NCBI GenBank assembly: GCA_003194495.1
Contig: PQXE01000002.1
Location: forward strand, 67,918 to 119,456
Source: Deltaproteobacteria bacterium
GTDB lineage: Bacteria > Desulfobacterota > Dissulfuribacteria > Dissulfuribacterales > UBA3076
DNA length: 51,539 nt
Reading direction: 5' to 3'
The position numbers were made by a program, and so were the translations under genes. The stretch's first letter is position 1, and each line of letters begins with the position of its first letter. Below are positions 33,659-42,717 of this stretch, in pieces. Under the pieces are notes generated by a model. The model saw nothing but the letters and a program-made list of their open reading frames with translations. It did not search any database and was not told where the DNA came from.

Positions 33659-35116
33659 ATGAATACCAAGATCCAGGACATAATGAGAAAGGCAGTGCTT
33701 ATTGGTCAGGATGCAATCTTTATTGATGCCTTGAGAAAGATGATAATCGACAAGACAAACTCACTTATTGTGGTCAACAAGGCAGGCAAGCTTGTTGGTG
33801 AAATTCAGTCTTTTGATCTTATCAAACAGGTAGTGCCGGGATATGTGGTGAGCGATGAGATAGCCGCCCACTTTGCAACCGAGGAGATCTTCAAGGATGC
33901 CTGCGAAGCAGCTAAGACCGTCCCCATAGAAAAATTCATGAACAAAGACCCCAAGACCATAACCCTCAAAAGCAGTCTTATGGAGGCCGTTGTTATTGCC
34001 ATGGCACACGGGCAGTCAAGGATCCCTGTTGTGGATGAGCAGCATCAGCCATTAGGGGTGTTATCACGCACTGAGCTAAAACAGGTCATTGGGAAAATTG
34101 TCGATATTGAAGAAAGCCTTACTAAAGAGACCCTGGTGGAACCCCTGATCAGAAAGGCCGGAACTGTCGAACCGTTGACCAGTTTCCTGTTGCCGGTTGA
34201 CGGCAGCGAGCCCGGCAAACGGGCTGTCAGGTTCAGCGGCTGCCTGGCTGCGGCCCTGGCTGACAGGGTCCAGGCCATCACATTGCTCCGCGTTCTGGCA
34301 GGCGGATACCTCAAGCGCCACCTGGCGGACATGGCAAAAGTACGCGTGAAGGGTGAGATTATTGAGAGTGAGATCTTTAAGACATCCAGGCAAGATCATA
34401 TCTTGAAAAACATCAAGCCCATGCTGGAAGAGGCCGAGGCCGAGCTGAAAAAATTCGGCGCCAAGGGCCCTATTAATCAGAAAATAGTCGACGGAGTGCC
34501 GGCTGAACAGATCCTTCAGATAGCCGAGGAAGGAGCTTATTCTACGATTATCATGGGGCGGAGAGGTGTCTCTGCAGTAAGAGAGGTCCTGCTGGGAAGT
34601 GTCAGTGCTTCCCTGCTCCACAAACCGGTCCATCAATCAGTCTATGTCACCGGGGTCAAGGTGGAGAGCCTGAAAGCCGATGCCTGCCCTATTCCGCGAA
34701 TCCTCGTGCCTTTGGATGGTTCTCCACACGCCGTGGCAGCAGCCCGGGAGGCAGCGATCCTGGCCAAATGTTTCGGGGATGCCGTGGCTGAAGTGATCCT
34801 GCTGCACGTTATAGACCTTGCTCGCTACGCAAAACGTGAATACACGAGCCAGTCTCAGGAAGACATACTCAACAAGGCGCAGCAGATCTTTACTGATGGC
34901 GGGGTGAGCGAATCCAAGATTGTGAGTATGGTTGAATATGGCAGCCCTGGTGAGGTCATCCTCAGCACGGCCAAGAAAAAACAGACAAATCTGCTCGTTA
35001 TCGGGCGGCGTGGCCGCTCCGCCTTCCAGGAACTGTTCATGGGAAGTGTCAGCCGCGAGGTGGTACAGCGCTGCACTGATGCCACAGTAGGTGTGGTAAG
35101 CGGGGAAAAGCCCTAA
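33659..35116 (+). CDS. CBS-pair protein fused to two universal-stress domains
   Basis: 485 residues. Residues 1-155 form a CBS pair (MRKAVLIGQDAIFIDALRKM, NSLIVVNKAGKLVGE, QSRIPVVDEQHQPLGVLS). Two Usp domains follow: the first (~175-335) with LLPVDGSEPGKRAVR and IMGRRGVSAVREVLLGSVS, the second (~345-480) with ILVPLDGSPHAVAAAR and VIGRRGRSAFQELFMGSVS. Both keep the ATP-binding glycine signature. CBS pairs bind adenine nucleotides, so an energy-sensing regulator of the upstream permease is plausible. Such fusions occur in sulfate reducers. Confidence 0.87.
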   Translation: MNTKIQDIMRKAVLIGQDAIFIDALRKMIIDKTNSLIVVNKAGKLVGEIQSFDLIKQVVPGYVVSDEIAAHFATEEIFKDACEAAKTVPIEKFMNKDPKTITLKSSLMEAVVIAMAHGQSRIPVVDEQHQPLGVLSRTELKQVIGKIVDIEESLTKETLVEPLIRKAGTVEPLTSFLLPVDGSEPGKRAVRFSGCLAAALADRVQAITLLRVLAGGYLKRHLADMAKVRVKGEIIESEIFKTSRQDHILKNIKPMLEEAEAELKKFGAKGPINQKIVDGVPAEQILQIAEEGAYSTIIMGRRGVSAVREVLLGSVSASLLHKPVHQSVYVTGVKVESLKADACPIPRILVPLDGSPHAVAAAREAAILAKCFGDAVAEVILLHVIDLARYAKREYTSQSQEDILNKAQQIFTDGGVSESKIVSMVEYGSPGEVILSTAKKKQTNLLVIGRRGRSAFQELFMGSVSREVVQRCTDATVGVVSGEKP

Positions 35117-35129
35117 AGCGTCTGTCCGG

Positions 35130-35423
35130 ATGGATATCCATAATGAGGATGTGGTCGAATTCCCCATTGACGGCATCCTCGATCTGCACACCTTCAATGC
35201 CCGCGAAGTAAAGGATCTCGTCCCCGACTACCTGGCCGAATGCCGGGACAGAGACATAATCCACGTACGCATAATCCATGGAAAAGGGACCGGGACCCTT
35301 CGGCGCACGGTCCATTCCATCCTGAGCCGCATACCTGAAGTGCGCGACTTCACATTGCTGGGAAGCGATGGAGGCGGCTGGGGCGCAACAGAAGTGACAT
35401 TATGGCCAAAGGGGCATATATAG
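35130..35423 (+). CDS. Small Smr-domain protein
   Basis: 97 residues, almost all Smr domain. The motifs ILDLHTFNAREV (LDLH) and RIIHGKGTGTLRRTVH (HGxGxG) are intact, then FTLLGSDGGGWGATEV. Smr domains are nicking endonucleases or RNA-binding/cleaving modules related to the MutS2 C-terminus. It starts 14 bp after the CBS/USP gene, so it is probably in the same operon. Confidence 0.87.
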   Translation: MDIHNEDVVEFPIDGILDLHTFNAREVKDLVPDYLAECRDRDIIHVRIIHGKGTGTLRRTVHSILSRIPEVRDFTLLGSDGGGWGATEVTLWPKGHI

Positions 35424-35454
35424 TTTACACTTTGTTGGTCTTGTATTTTAGCAG

Positions 35455-35527
35455 TGAAACTCGAAATTTGAAATTGGGAAAAACACAAAGATGTAGATGC
35501 GTTACCTAATTTCAAATTTCCAGTTTC
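35455..35527. repeat. Inverted aaatttgaaatt repeat
   Basis: The 20-bp arms gaaactcgaaatttgaaatt and its inversion at 35508-35527 (one mismatch) enclose ~32 bp. It is another intergenic phrase repeat that can form a hairpin. Its T run is poor, so it is not a classic terminator. Confidence 0.7.
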
Positions 35528-35611
35528 GACATGGATGCCAATTTGTTCAAGTTATTTATTGTACGTTCCTTAGCGCACGGGTACAAAAATATCAAAAAAC
35601 AGGTGAAGAAA

Positions 35612-36421
35612 ATGATCAGACGAATCAGGGAAAGAAATCTTTTTAAAACCTTATTGATCCTTTTTTCAGTAGTCGGCCTGATGGCCTGTAACGGCGATTC
35701 CAGTGAAAAGTCCGAGAGTCAGGCCCCTGCAGGTACAGGCATGGAAGCCCCTGTCAAGATGGACGCACTCTCAGGCAAGGTGGCGGAAACCATAAATAGC
35801 GGGGGATATACCTATATCCTGCTGGACATGGAAAGAGAAAAAATATGGGTGGCAGTGCCTGAGATGCAGGTTTCTGAAGGAGATGCAGTTGTCCTCAGGC
35901 CAGGCATAGAAATGGTCAATTTTACCAGCAGCACTCTTAACCGCACCTTTGAAAAGGTCATCCTGTCCACTGGTCCTGTGTCTGAAAAAGGCGAACCAGT
36001 TAAAAAAACTGTGGAAATGCCCCCTACAGATTCCCCGATGGGTATGATGAAGGCCCCTGCAAGCGGCGGAATGGCTGCCGGCACACCGATTGAGGATGTG
36101 AAAGTTGAAAAGGCTACCGGACAGAACGCATACACCATTGTTGAAATCTACGAGAAAAAATCCGGTCTTTGCAATAATAAAGTACTTGTACAGGGCAAGG
36201 TCGTAAAAGTCCTGCCCAGAATCATGGGAAAGAACTGGATCCATCTGCAGGATGGATCAGGGGATGAAAAAAAAGGAAATTATGACCTTGTTGTAACAAC
36301 CCAGGACATGCCTTCGGTTGGAGAGGTGATCACTATCAGCGGAACAGTTTACACCGACAAGGATTTTGGAGCAGGCTACAAGTACAATGTAATTGTAGAG
36401 GAAGCGAGCATTACTGAGTGA
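35612..36421 (+). CDS. Lipoprotein with OB-fold domains
   Basis: 269 residues. The signal ends in a lipobox LMAC followed by NGDSSEKSE, so it is predicted to be lipid-anchored at the inner or outer membrane. Two beta-barrel regions follow: the first contains GKVAETINSGGYTYILLDM and WVAVPEMQVSEGD, the second KVLVQGKVVKVLPRIMG, NWIHLQDGSGD and GEVITISGTVYTDKDFG, both typical of periplasmic OB-fold (NrfJ-like or YgiW-like) proteins. I chose ATG 35612 because it gives a standard lipoprotein signal; in-frame upstream starts add a non-signal tail. The function is unknown. Confidence 0.75.
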   Translation: MIRRIRERNLFKTLLILFSVVGLMACNGDSSEKSESQAPAGTGMEAPVKMDALSGKVAETINSGGYTYILLDMEREKIWVAVPEMQVSEGDAVVLRPGIEMVNFTSSTLNRTFEKVILSTGPVSEKGEPVKKTVEMPPTDSPMGMMKAPASGGMAAGTPIEDVKVEKATGQNAYTIVEIYEKKSGLCNNKVLVQGKVVKVLPRIMGKNWIHLQDGSGDEKKGNYDLVVTTQDMPSVGEVITISGTVYTDKDFGAGYKYNVIVEEASITE

Positions 36422-36544
36422 AACGGGTAAAACAGAGATAACTTACCGCAGAGAAAATCCATAATAGTCCATGGGTTACGAGGTAACACGCAAGAACAAT
36501 CAACAATCATCAATCAACAATCATCAATCCAACGGGGTTTTTTT

Positions 36545-36994
36545 ATGCGCAAAGCAAAAGATATCATGACATCAACTGTAATTACGGTTCATCCTGACAC
36601 ATCGGTGCTTGATCTGGCCAAACTGCTCTCTGAACACCGCATTAACGGCGTGCCTGTGGTGGACGATGACGGAGACCTTGAGGGGATTGTAACAGAGGCG
36701 GATCTTATTGACCAAAACAAAAGGCTGCATATTCCCAGTGTGATATTTTTTATGGATTCAGCCATTTTTCTGGAAAATCCGAAAAAACTCGACAAGGAAC
36801 TCAGAAAGATGGCAGGGACCACGGTAGAGGACATCTGCACACGGGATGTGGTGACAGTGGAGGATGAGACTCCTATTGACGAAATAGCCGGCCTCATGGC
36901 GGAAAAACGGATAAGCACCCTCCCTGTCATGAGGGACGGAAAGATCGTTGGAGTAGTCGGCCGCGGTGACCTTGTCCGGTCAATTATGTCTTAA
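36545..36994 (+). CDS. CBS domain-pair protein
   Basis: 149 residues, two CBS motifs: MRKAKDIMTSTVITVHPDTS with INGVPVVDDDGDLEGIVTEA, and VEDICTRDVVTVEDETPI with ISTLPVMRDGKIVGVVGRGD. Stand-alone CBS pairs bind AMP/ATP and regulate partners. The 120-bp gap before it contains caatcaacaatcat phrase repeats. It lies 26 bp before the acyl-CoA ligase gene. Confidence 0.88.
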   Translation: MRKAKDIMTSTVITVHPDTSVLDLAKLLSEHRINGVPVVDDDGDLEGIVTEADLIDQNKRLHIPSVIFFMDSAIFLENPKKLDKELRKMAGTTVEDICTRDVVTVEDETPIDEIAGLMAEKRISTLPVMRDGKIVGVVGRGDLVRSIMS

Positions 36995-37020
36995 TTTCCG
37001 CGCAGCCAGGGGCAGCAGCT

Positions 37021-38724
37021 ATGCAAAACAACAGGGGGGTAACAACCCTGCCTGAGTTGGTCAGCCGCTCGGCCGTTGAGTTTGAACGCCGGCCCGCACT
37101 TATTGCAAAAGGACCTCAGGGAGACAGGGTTATCACCTTTGGTGAACTTGGGAGTAAGGTTGAATCCCTGGCCGTAGGACTGATTGCTTATGGTTTAAAG
37201 AAAAACGCCAATTGCGCAATACTAGGGACAAACTCTCCTGAATGGGCAATTGCCTATCTGGCCGTCACATCCGCCGGTGGGACATGTGTGCCCATAGACC
37301 CTCAATTAAGCAAAAACCAGATACTGCACCTGATGGCTGACGCCAAGGTGGATATGGCCTTTGTGGCCCCCGAATTCCTGAACTGCGTGCTTGACACCTC
37401 CAAGGGCTTTCCAAAACCAAAACAGGTAATAGTCCTGACCCTGGACACCAAAGGCGTCCCAGGGGATGCGATTCCCTTTGAAGAACTCGTCAGGAAAGGA
37501 CAACAAGCGCAGGATCCTTTACCACACAGGGTCCCTGAGGACTTAGCCGCTATAATTTACACATCAGGTACTACCGGCAGCCCCAAGGGCGTCACGTTGA
37601 CCCACGGCAATATAGTTTCAGATATAACCGCCTGCTATCATGCAATGGAATTTAAGCAGGAACACTTCCTCTCAATCCTGCCGATGGTCCACTCGTTCGA
37701 GTGTACTGCGGGTTTTCTCCTGCCCATATACAGTGGTTGCACAATCACCTTTGGCCGGGGTCTAAAGTCCCGCAGTATATTGGAGGATTTGAAGGCCAGC
37801 AGGGCCACTGTGATATTTGGTTGCCCTTTTCTATTTCAAAAGATGCTGGATGAAATCCAGGAGGCCATTAGAAGTGTACCTGCTGCAGAAAAAGCAACTC
37901 ACATACTTATGAAAGCAGTCAAGGTGTGTGAAAAGCTGGGCATAAAGAACGTTGGCACTCCCTTTTTTAAAGATGTCAGAGAAGTGGTTGGGCTTGATTC
38001 CCTCCGCTTTCTGGTGGCCGGGGGTGCACCGCTTATGCCAAAAATCCCCAGGGAATTCAGGTTCCTGGGAATCAAAATGGTCCATGGCTATGGGCTTGCC
38101 GAGGCAAGTCCCGTGCTTACCTTCACAGTGGATGAACCCATGGATGAAAGCATAGGCACACTACTTTCCGGTGTTGAAGTCAGGATACTTGAACCGGACG
38201 AGACAGGCGTTGGTGAGCTTGCATTTAAAGGCCCAATGATAATGAAAGGATATTATCAAGCCCCTGAGACCACACAAGATGTGCTGGACTCAGACGGCTG
38301 GCTGAAGACCGGGGACCTGGGATATCAGGATGAAAAAGGCTACCTATACATCTGCGGGAGGGCCAAGAACCTTATTGTGACTTCTGCCGGGAAAAACATC
38401 TACCCTGAGGAGATAGAGAACGGGATCAACCAGAGTCCCTATGTCCTGGAATCAATGGCCTATGGCCACAAGACAGAGAACGGACAAGAAGTCCGTGCAG
38501 TGATAATTCCGGACTACGAGTCCATTGGCGTACACTCTCATGGAAGACACCTGAGCGATCAGGATATATACAAGCTCATGTCCAAAATAGTCAAAATGGC
38601 AAACAAGACACTGGCCCCTTTCAAAAGAGTAGTGTCCTTTACTTTGATGGATGAAGAACTCCCTAAGACCTCTACCAACAAGATCAAACGCCACCTCTTT
38701 CAGGAACTTCACGTGACCAAGTAA
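37021..38724 (+). CDS. Long-chain acyl-CoA ligase (AMP-forming)
   Basis: 567 residues, ANL superfamily. The P-loop motif is IIYTSGTTGSPKGVTLTHGN, the A5 motif YGLAEASPVLTF, the hinge/ATP region GWLKTGDLGYQDEKGYLYI and GRAKNLIVTSAGKNIYPEE, and the C-terminal catalytic Lys lies in PKTSTNKIKRHLF. It activates a carboxylic acid, probably a fatty acid, to its CoA thioester via an acyl-AMP. It is the last gene before the second 115-bp element. The chain-length class cannot be read from sequence. Confidence 0.9.
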   Translation: MQNNRGVTTLPELVSRSAVEFERRPALIAKGPQGDRVITFGELGSKVESLAVGLIAYGLKKNANCAILGTNSPEWAIAYLAVTSAGGTCVPIDPQLSKNQILHLMADAKVDMAFVAPEFLNCVLDTSKGFPKPKQVIVLTLDTKGVPGDAIPFEELVRKGQQAQDPLPHRVPEDLAAIIYTSGTTGSPKGVTLTHGNIVSDITACYHAMEFKQEHFLSILPMVHSFECTAGFLLPIYSGCTITFGRGLKSRSILEDLKASRATVIFGCPFLFQKMLDEIQEAIRSVPAAEKATHILMKAVKVCEKLGIKNVGTPFFKDVREVVGLDSLRFLVAGGAPLMPKIPREFRFLGIKMVHGYGLAEASPVLTFTVDEPMDESIGTLLSGVEVRILEPDETGVGELAFKGPMIMKGYYQAPETTQDVLDSDGWLKTGDLGYQDEKGYLYICGRAKNLIVTSAGKNIYPEEIENGINQSPYVLESMAYGHKTENGQEVRAVIIPDYESIGVHSHGRHLSDQDIYKLMSKIVKMANKTLAPFKRVVSFTLMDEELPKTSTNKIKRHLFQELHVTK

Positions 38725-38725
38725 T

Positions 38726-38840
38726 CTTGTAAGCGTTCACAGGGCACCGCATCTGCTTTGTTGTCGGGCACTTGAAGTACAGGGAGTACGTCTGCGTACC
38801 CGTACGCCTCGCATCTGCAGCACCCTGTAAACGGTTACAG
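38726..38840 (-). mobile_element. 115-bp MITE-like element, copy 2 (inverted)
   Basis: Reverse complement of the element at 31681-31795, same length, with about ten differences. It starts two bases after the acyl-CoA ligase stop. Just beyond it, gtgaacggtcat at ~38865 looks like a degenerate extra end. Together the two copies bracket a 6.9-kb block. Confidence 0.8.
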
Positions 38841-38920
38841 TTGGGCGTTGTAATCCCGTGAACGGTCATAATCTTTTTGAAACCTTATTGAACACCGGTA
38901 GCCAGTTCCAGCCGATTGGC

Positions 38921-39300
38921 TTACCATTCCGTCCCCTGGTTCATTATTTCTACATACCTGGCATAGATGAAGAGCCGGTTGCGCTTTGCGCCCGTCAATT
39001 CCCGGACAATGCCCAAATGCTCCAGATGACCCAGGCACTTGTTGACCGTGGCCGGAGTGATACTGTTTTTTTCACCAACCAACCGGCAGTAGCGATTGGT
39101 CGTTCCATTAACGCCCGATGAACCCGCAATGTTGATGTTGCCGCCCGGCCAAGTCCACTGATTTTGTCACGGTCCCCATTGGCAAGATCAATAAGTTGCC
39201 TGGCCGTGTCCACCGCCTGGGTGGCGGTGACAATGACCGCTTCCGCGAAGAAGTCAAACCAGGCTGTATCGTAGTAGGCGTGGGTTCGACTTGTCCCGCC
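38921..39300 (-). pseudogene. Fic-family protein, C-terminal remnant with a frameshift
   Basis: The minus strand encodes the end of a Fic/DOC-type protein: WFDFFAEAVIVTATQAVDTA, then SGLGRAATSTLRVHRALMER. After a run of seven A residues the sense continues in another frame with ITPATVNKCLGHLEHLGIV and RNRLFIYARYVEIM to a stop. That is the winged-helix tail that follows the Fic domain in this family. The HPFxxGNGR AMP-transfer motif and everything upstream are missing. It is dead as an AMP transferase. Confidence 0.8.
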
Positions 39301-39344
39301 ATAACCGACGGCGACGGCAGATTCCCGTTGACATATCAAACGAG

Positions 39345-39530
39345 GTAATTGCGTAACTCAAGTCTTCAGTTCCACGACTACAACCCCAATCGAGTTGCCA
39401 CGTCTTCGTGGTCCGGGCCTCAGCGTAGAGCTTCTTGAGTTCGCTGCGTGATCACCGGCGTTGACCGAGGAGCTCATAGACCAAGGCTCGTTCGTACCTG
39501 AGCGCCCGAAGTAGTTCCCTCGGACTCATG
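39345..39530 (-). pseudogene. Remnant of a second DUF4236/TPR-like gene
   Basis: The minus strand encodes LLRALRYERALVYELLGQRR, a stop, then SRSELKKLYAEA. This closely matches the C-terminus of the gene at 12295 (LLRVLRYERALAYEDLGQ and FEKLYAEA). It begins immediately after the Argonaute-fusion stop codon. It is evidence that the DUF4236/TPR-like gene also belonged to this second island. Confidence 0.82.
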
Positions 39531-39537
39531 GCGGGTG

Positions 39538-42500
39538 TCAGATGAACCATGGTGTCATCTCCAACGCCGGATTTAGAGTGAATGGCTGGGACCGCCGCAG
39601 AAACGCAGCCGTCAAGTAGGCGATATCTCCAGCGTACTTGAGAGTGATTGGTTCGCCGCAAAACGAGTCCGTCGATGCCCAATTCAGCTTCGTCAGGTTC
39701 AAGACCTGAACAGCCAACACCCGGAGATCAGGATCGGACCTAGGCAGTCCCTCTGGTCGGGACACCCATTCCGTTACCTCTAGTGGCTTCGGGGTGCCCA
39801 TTGCACGGCGGAAGGGATTATAACCGGTTGTGGATAAATAGATTTTATTCTTTGACGCTTGAACGTAACTCCCTCGTCGCAAGCTGCCATCAGTTTCGGG
39901 ACGATTATCAAAGAACCGGACATTATGGTGCGAGTTTACCCACACGAACACAAATGTGCCTTCTGGACACACCTTTCGAGCTATTGTCAGGATCGAATTG
40001 CGGTCTTCTTTCGAGAGCTTCTCCGAGTAGTGGAAAATAATTCGTGGCGTTGGGGAAAGCTGATTTGCCAGCTTGGTAAGCATGCCCTCAACAAGGCTGG
40101 CAAGGCGCTTTGATTTCTGGTCGTAATCAAACGCTGTATTTCCCGAATAGAACAGCCATTTTCCATAATTTGTGAAAACATTGGCAAATCCCATGAGGCG
40201 GCTTCCATCACGAGTGGACGTATACGACAGGCCAATGAAGAAGTCCGCATCGGGGATGGCGTCAGGCAACACCCAAGGCGTGATGCCACATTTAGCAGTG
40301 ATGTTCAACGCAAGGTTCAAATCCTTCCAGTTGGCATCAAGCAGCGTTGGCGTGTCAACCATTTGGCATGGGATGCCCTTCTCCAGCAAGAGCCGTTTGA
40401 CGACGTAATACGGGGATGATATATCATCCTTGGCATAACCCTGCTCTGGAGTGTGGACTAGAAACAAACGCTGGAGCGACTTGTCGCCCTCCCAACATGG
40501 ATGCTCTCGAAGCAGTCGCTCGACTTCACATCGAATGTCTCCAATCTCATCGACGGTTATGACAGTTGAATAAGTAAACTTGGTGGCGAACGTTCTTTCC
40601 GCTCCCCGATATTTGTACTTCCCTGTCTTGAGCCTTTCAATGAGTATTACCATATTGCGGTGCACGGATGATTCACAGATAGGAACGAGTTCAATGGTAT
40701 GCGGATCATTATCGTAGGCTCCATACTCGGTTATACCCTTGCGGACATCAGAAGCAGCATGGTGTTGACGAAATTCGACTGTGGGTTCTGAGAGTCTGAA
40801 AACCCGTAGACTCTTATCGGTATGGGAAGTCTGTTCAACAAGTTGAATTGGCTCAGTTGTTAGATTGACCTCGAACTCACCAACCTGGATCGGGAATATA
40901 GTGTTGGCGATGTACTGAACCAATGCCGTAATTTTGTCCGACCGTTCCCTTGCAGCGCCAGTCTTGGATGCCAAACTGAACTTCTTGATCGTGCCCGAGA
41001 GATCAAATGTGACTCTTTCCTTCTGGAGTACTGTCTCCAGCATTGCCAGTGAGCAGTTGGGGATTACTGAATCCGAGGGTACTTGCTCCTCAACTTCGGA
41101 ATCGAAGAAATAAACCTTGGTGAATTCGTTGTCGAATGAGGAAATACGGCCCTCACGCCACCCATCCTTGCTGGCTACGCACCGCCGCCCTGTAAGTTGC
41201 TCTATGGAGAAATGTGGGGCGATTTTATGCAGTCGGAGTACATTCAAGACGTGGCATTTGTAATCAACACATAGATAGAAATGATTGAAGTATTCTCGGA
41301 CTTGGAACTCGTAGGCGGGATAGAACCGAATAATTTTCTTGACGTCGGCGGGTACGCCGAGATCGGTGCCTCGACGGTGAGCGATAATCCGGCCAAATCC
41401 GAACTTGTCGATGTACCAATCATTTGCCATTAGAGCATCCCGTAAGGTCGCCACGAACTCACGGTATCGAACGTTGAAAGCAGCTCTTGTGACAGGCGTT
41501 TCACCCTGACGGATCTGGAAAAAGTATAAGTTGCCGAACTCCGTGGACTTGACTTGACTTGCTGCCAGGAGGGCTGCTTCCCGTGCTACCACATTGTTTT
41601 CCAGTTTCAACAGCGTCTCGTTCTCACTGAGCCGATACCAAGGTGGCGGCAATCCAAGATCCGTCATCCCCCGCAGCATCTGTTTTGTTCCTTCACTGAT
41701 GGCTTGGACATAAGCGGTACCATCAGGGTCTTGCATGAGCTTCAACCATTCGAGGAGCTTCGGGTTCTTCGGCATAGAATCCAGCACCGTATCGACAAGG
41801 GAGAACTCGTTGGGGAGGTCTGCGCCTCGTTGAAGAATGCGTCCCGGATTCTTGACGACAAACGCATCCGTGTAAGATTCGCACTCGATGGGAAGGCCAG
41901 TACGGTAGTCACGGTGAGCGACAGCATTGACAATGGCTTCGTCAATCGCATTCGGTGGAAATTCTGGCTCTTCAATGAATCCGCCACCATCCTTTCGTTT
42001 CTGGTATCGTTTGAAAAATGCAGATTCCCGGAAAAATGTTCTCGCTGCTCGAATCTGCTTGGTGATCGGACCTTTGAATTGTTGTTCAAGCATTGGCAGC
42101 CCTCGTTCTTGAAAACGGGCAGCAGGAACACCGAATCGCAGCAATCGGATATATGACTGAGGAAGGACTCGCTGTGGATTGGCGGCAAAGAACAGCAGCC
42201 CTGCGTAGGTGAAACAATAATTCCCATCCTGCTGCGTGATAGCTCCCGCCTCGTAAAGCAGGCGCTCATCGGTGAAATCATTTGCCGATTCGGGGTGGAA
42301 CATCTTGCGAAACTCCGTCAATACCTCATGGTCCAGATCGTCTGGATTGAATGGGCAACAGTAGGTTGCCTCAAAATCGACTATGCGTTTTTGGTTCTTG
42401 AGCCGCTCCCGCATCTCCTGAGTCAAGGAAACGTTCTGTGAGCCGCTCCTGAGCCATGCTCTTGGATTAATCCCCGGCGTTTCGCAAATCGCATTATCGG

Positions 42501-42552
42501 TGTACGGAGTGTAGATAAGGCAAATCTTGTTTGGGCTGCCAGTCTCGTCCAT
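39538..42552 (-). CDS. RecG-like/Argonaute (PIWI) fusion protein, C-terminal part of a split gene
   Basis: 1004 residues. The N-terminal ~330 continue a Schlafen AlbA_2 domain into a RecG-like GHKL fold (DEAIVNAVAHRDYRTG near residue 205, FVVKNPGRIL). The remainder reads as a long prokaryotic Argonaute: MID with SPYYVVKRLLLEKGIPCQMV (~700), PIWI beginning LNITAKCGITPWVLPDA and DADFFIGLSYTS (~767), later YNPFRRAMGTPKPLEVTEW and VLNLTKLNWASTD, EPITLKYAGDIAYL. Argonautes use short guides to bind nucleic acid. The usual first catalytic Asp (IGxD) is Ser here (IGLS) and the RDG strand reads FHYSEKLSKED, so slicing is unlikely. No Shine-Dalgarno precedes ATG 42552, because the true start lies in the fragment at 43073. 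Confidence 0.8.
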   Translation of the reverse strand: MDETGSPNKICLIYTPYTDNAICETPGINPRAWLRSGSQNVSLTQEMRERLKNQKRIVDFEATYCCPFNPDDLDHEVLTEFRKMFHPESANDFTDERLLYEAGAITQQDGNYCFTYAGLLFFAANPQRVLPQSYIRLLRFGVPAARFQERGLPMLEQQFKGPITKQIRAARTFFRESAFFKRYQKRKDGGGFIEEPEFPPNAIDEAIVNAVAHRDYRTGLPIECESYTDAFVVKNPGRILQRGADLPNEFSLVDTVLDSMPKNPKLLEWLKLMQDPDGTAYVQAISEGTKQMLRGMTDLGLPPPWYRLSENETLLKLENNVVAREAALLAASQVKSTEFGNLYFFQIRQGETPVTRAAFNVRYREFVATLRDALMANDWYIDKFGFGRIIAHRRGTDLGVPADVKKIIRFYPAYEFQVREYFNHFYLCVDYKCHVLNVLRLHKIAPHFSIEQLTGRRCVASKDGWREGRISSFDNEFTKVYFFDSEVEEQVPSDSVIPNCSLAMLETVLQKERVTFDLSGTIKKFSLASKTGAARERSDKITALVQYIANTIFPIQVGEFEVNLTTEPIQLVEQTSHTDKSLRVFRLSEPTVEFRQHHAASDVRKGITEYGAYDNDPHTIELVPICESSVHRNMVILIERLKTGKYKYRGAERTFATKFTYSTVITVDEIGDIRCEVERLLREHPCWEGDKSLQRLFLVHTPEQGYAKDDISSPYYVVKRLLLEKGIPCQMVDTPTLLDANWKDLNLALNITAKCGITPWVLPDAIPDADFFIGLSYTSTRDGSRLMGFANVFTNYGKWLFYSGNTAFDYDQKSKRLASLVEGMLTKLANQLSPTPRIIFHYSEKLSKEDRNSILTIARKVCPEGTFVFVWVNSHHNVRFFDNRPETDGSLRRGSYVQASKNKIYLSTTGYNPFRRAMGTPKPLEVTEWVSRPEGLPRSDPDLRVLAVQVLNLTKLNWASTDSFCGEPITLKYAGDIAYLTAAFLRRSQPFTLNPALEMTPWFI

Positions 42553-42563
42553 ACAATCATGAA

Positions 42564-42717
42564 AAGGGGCTATCCACTTAACGCAAGTGAATTATCTCTG
42601 ATTCTTTGAATTTAAAGGGTATTGGCCATTTTTGAATGAAAAGCAAAAAAAATCGGAAAAAAGGCTATATATTCAGGTAGATACCTCTTTTGAACTTGCG
42701 TTAAGTGGATACCCCCT
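42564..42717. mobile_element. 154-bp MITE splitting the Schlafen-Argonaute gene
   Basis: The ends ggggctatccacttaacg and its near-perfect inversion cgttaagtggatacccc form terminal repeats of ~23 bp. The direct 7-bp sequence tcatgaa flanks both sides (42557-42563 and 42718-42724), as expected for a target duplication. The interior has no gene. Removing the element and one tcatgaa joins the two reading frames (KFH then DCMDETG). Confidence 0.88.

Noticed and set aside
38921..39300. Working Fic-family toxin or AMP transferase
   Set aside because: Only the C-terminal region remains and it carries a frameshift at an A run; the catalytic motif is absent.
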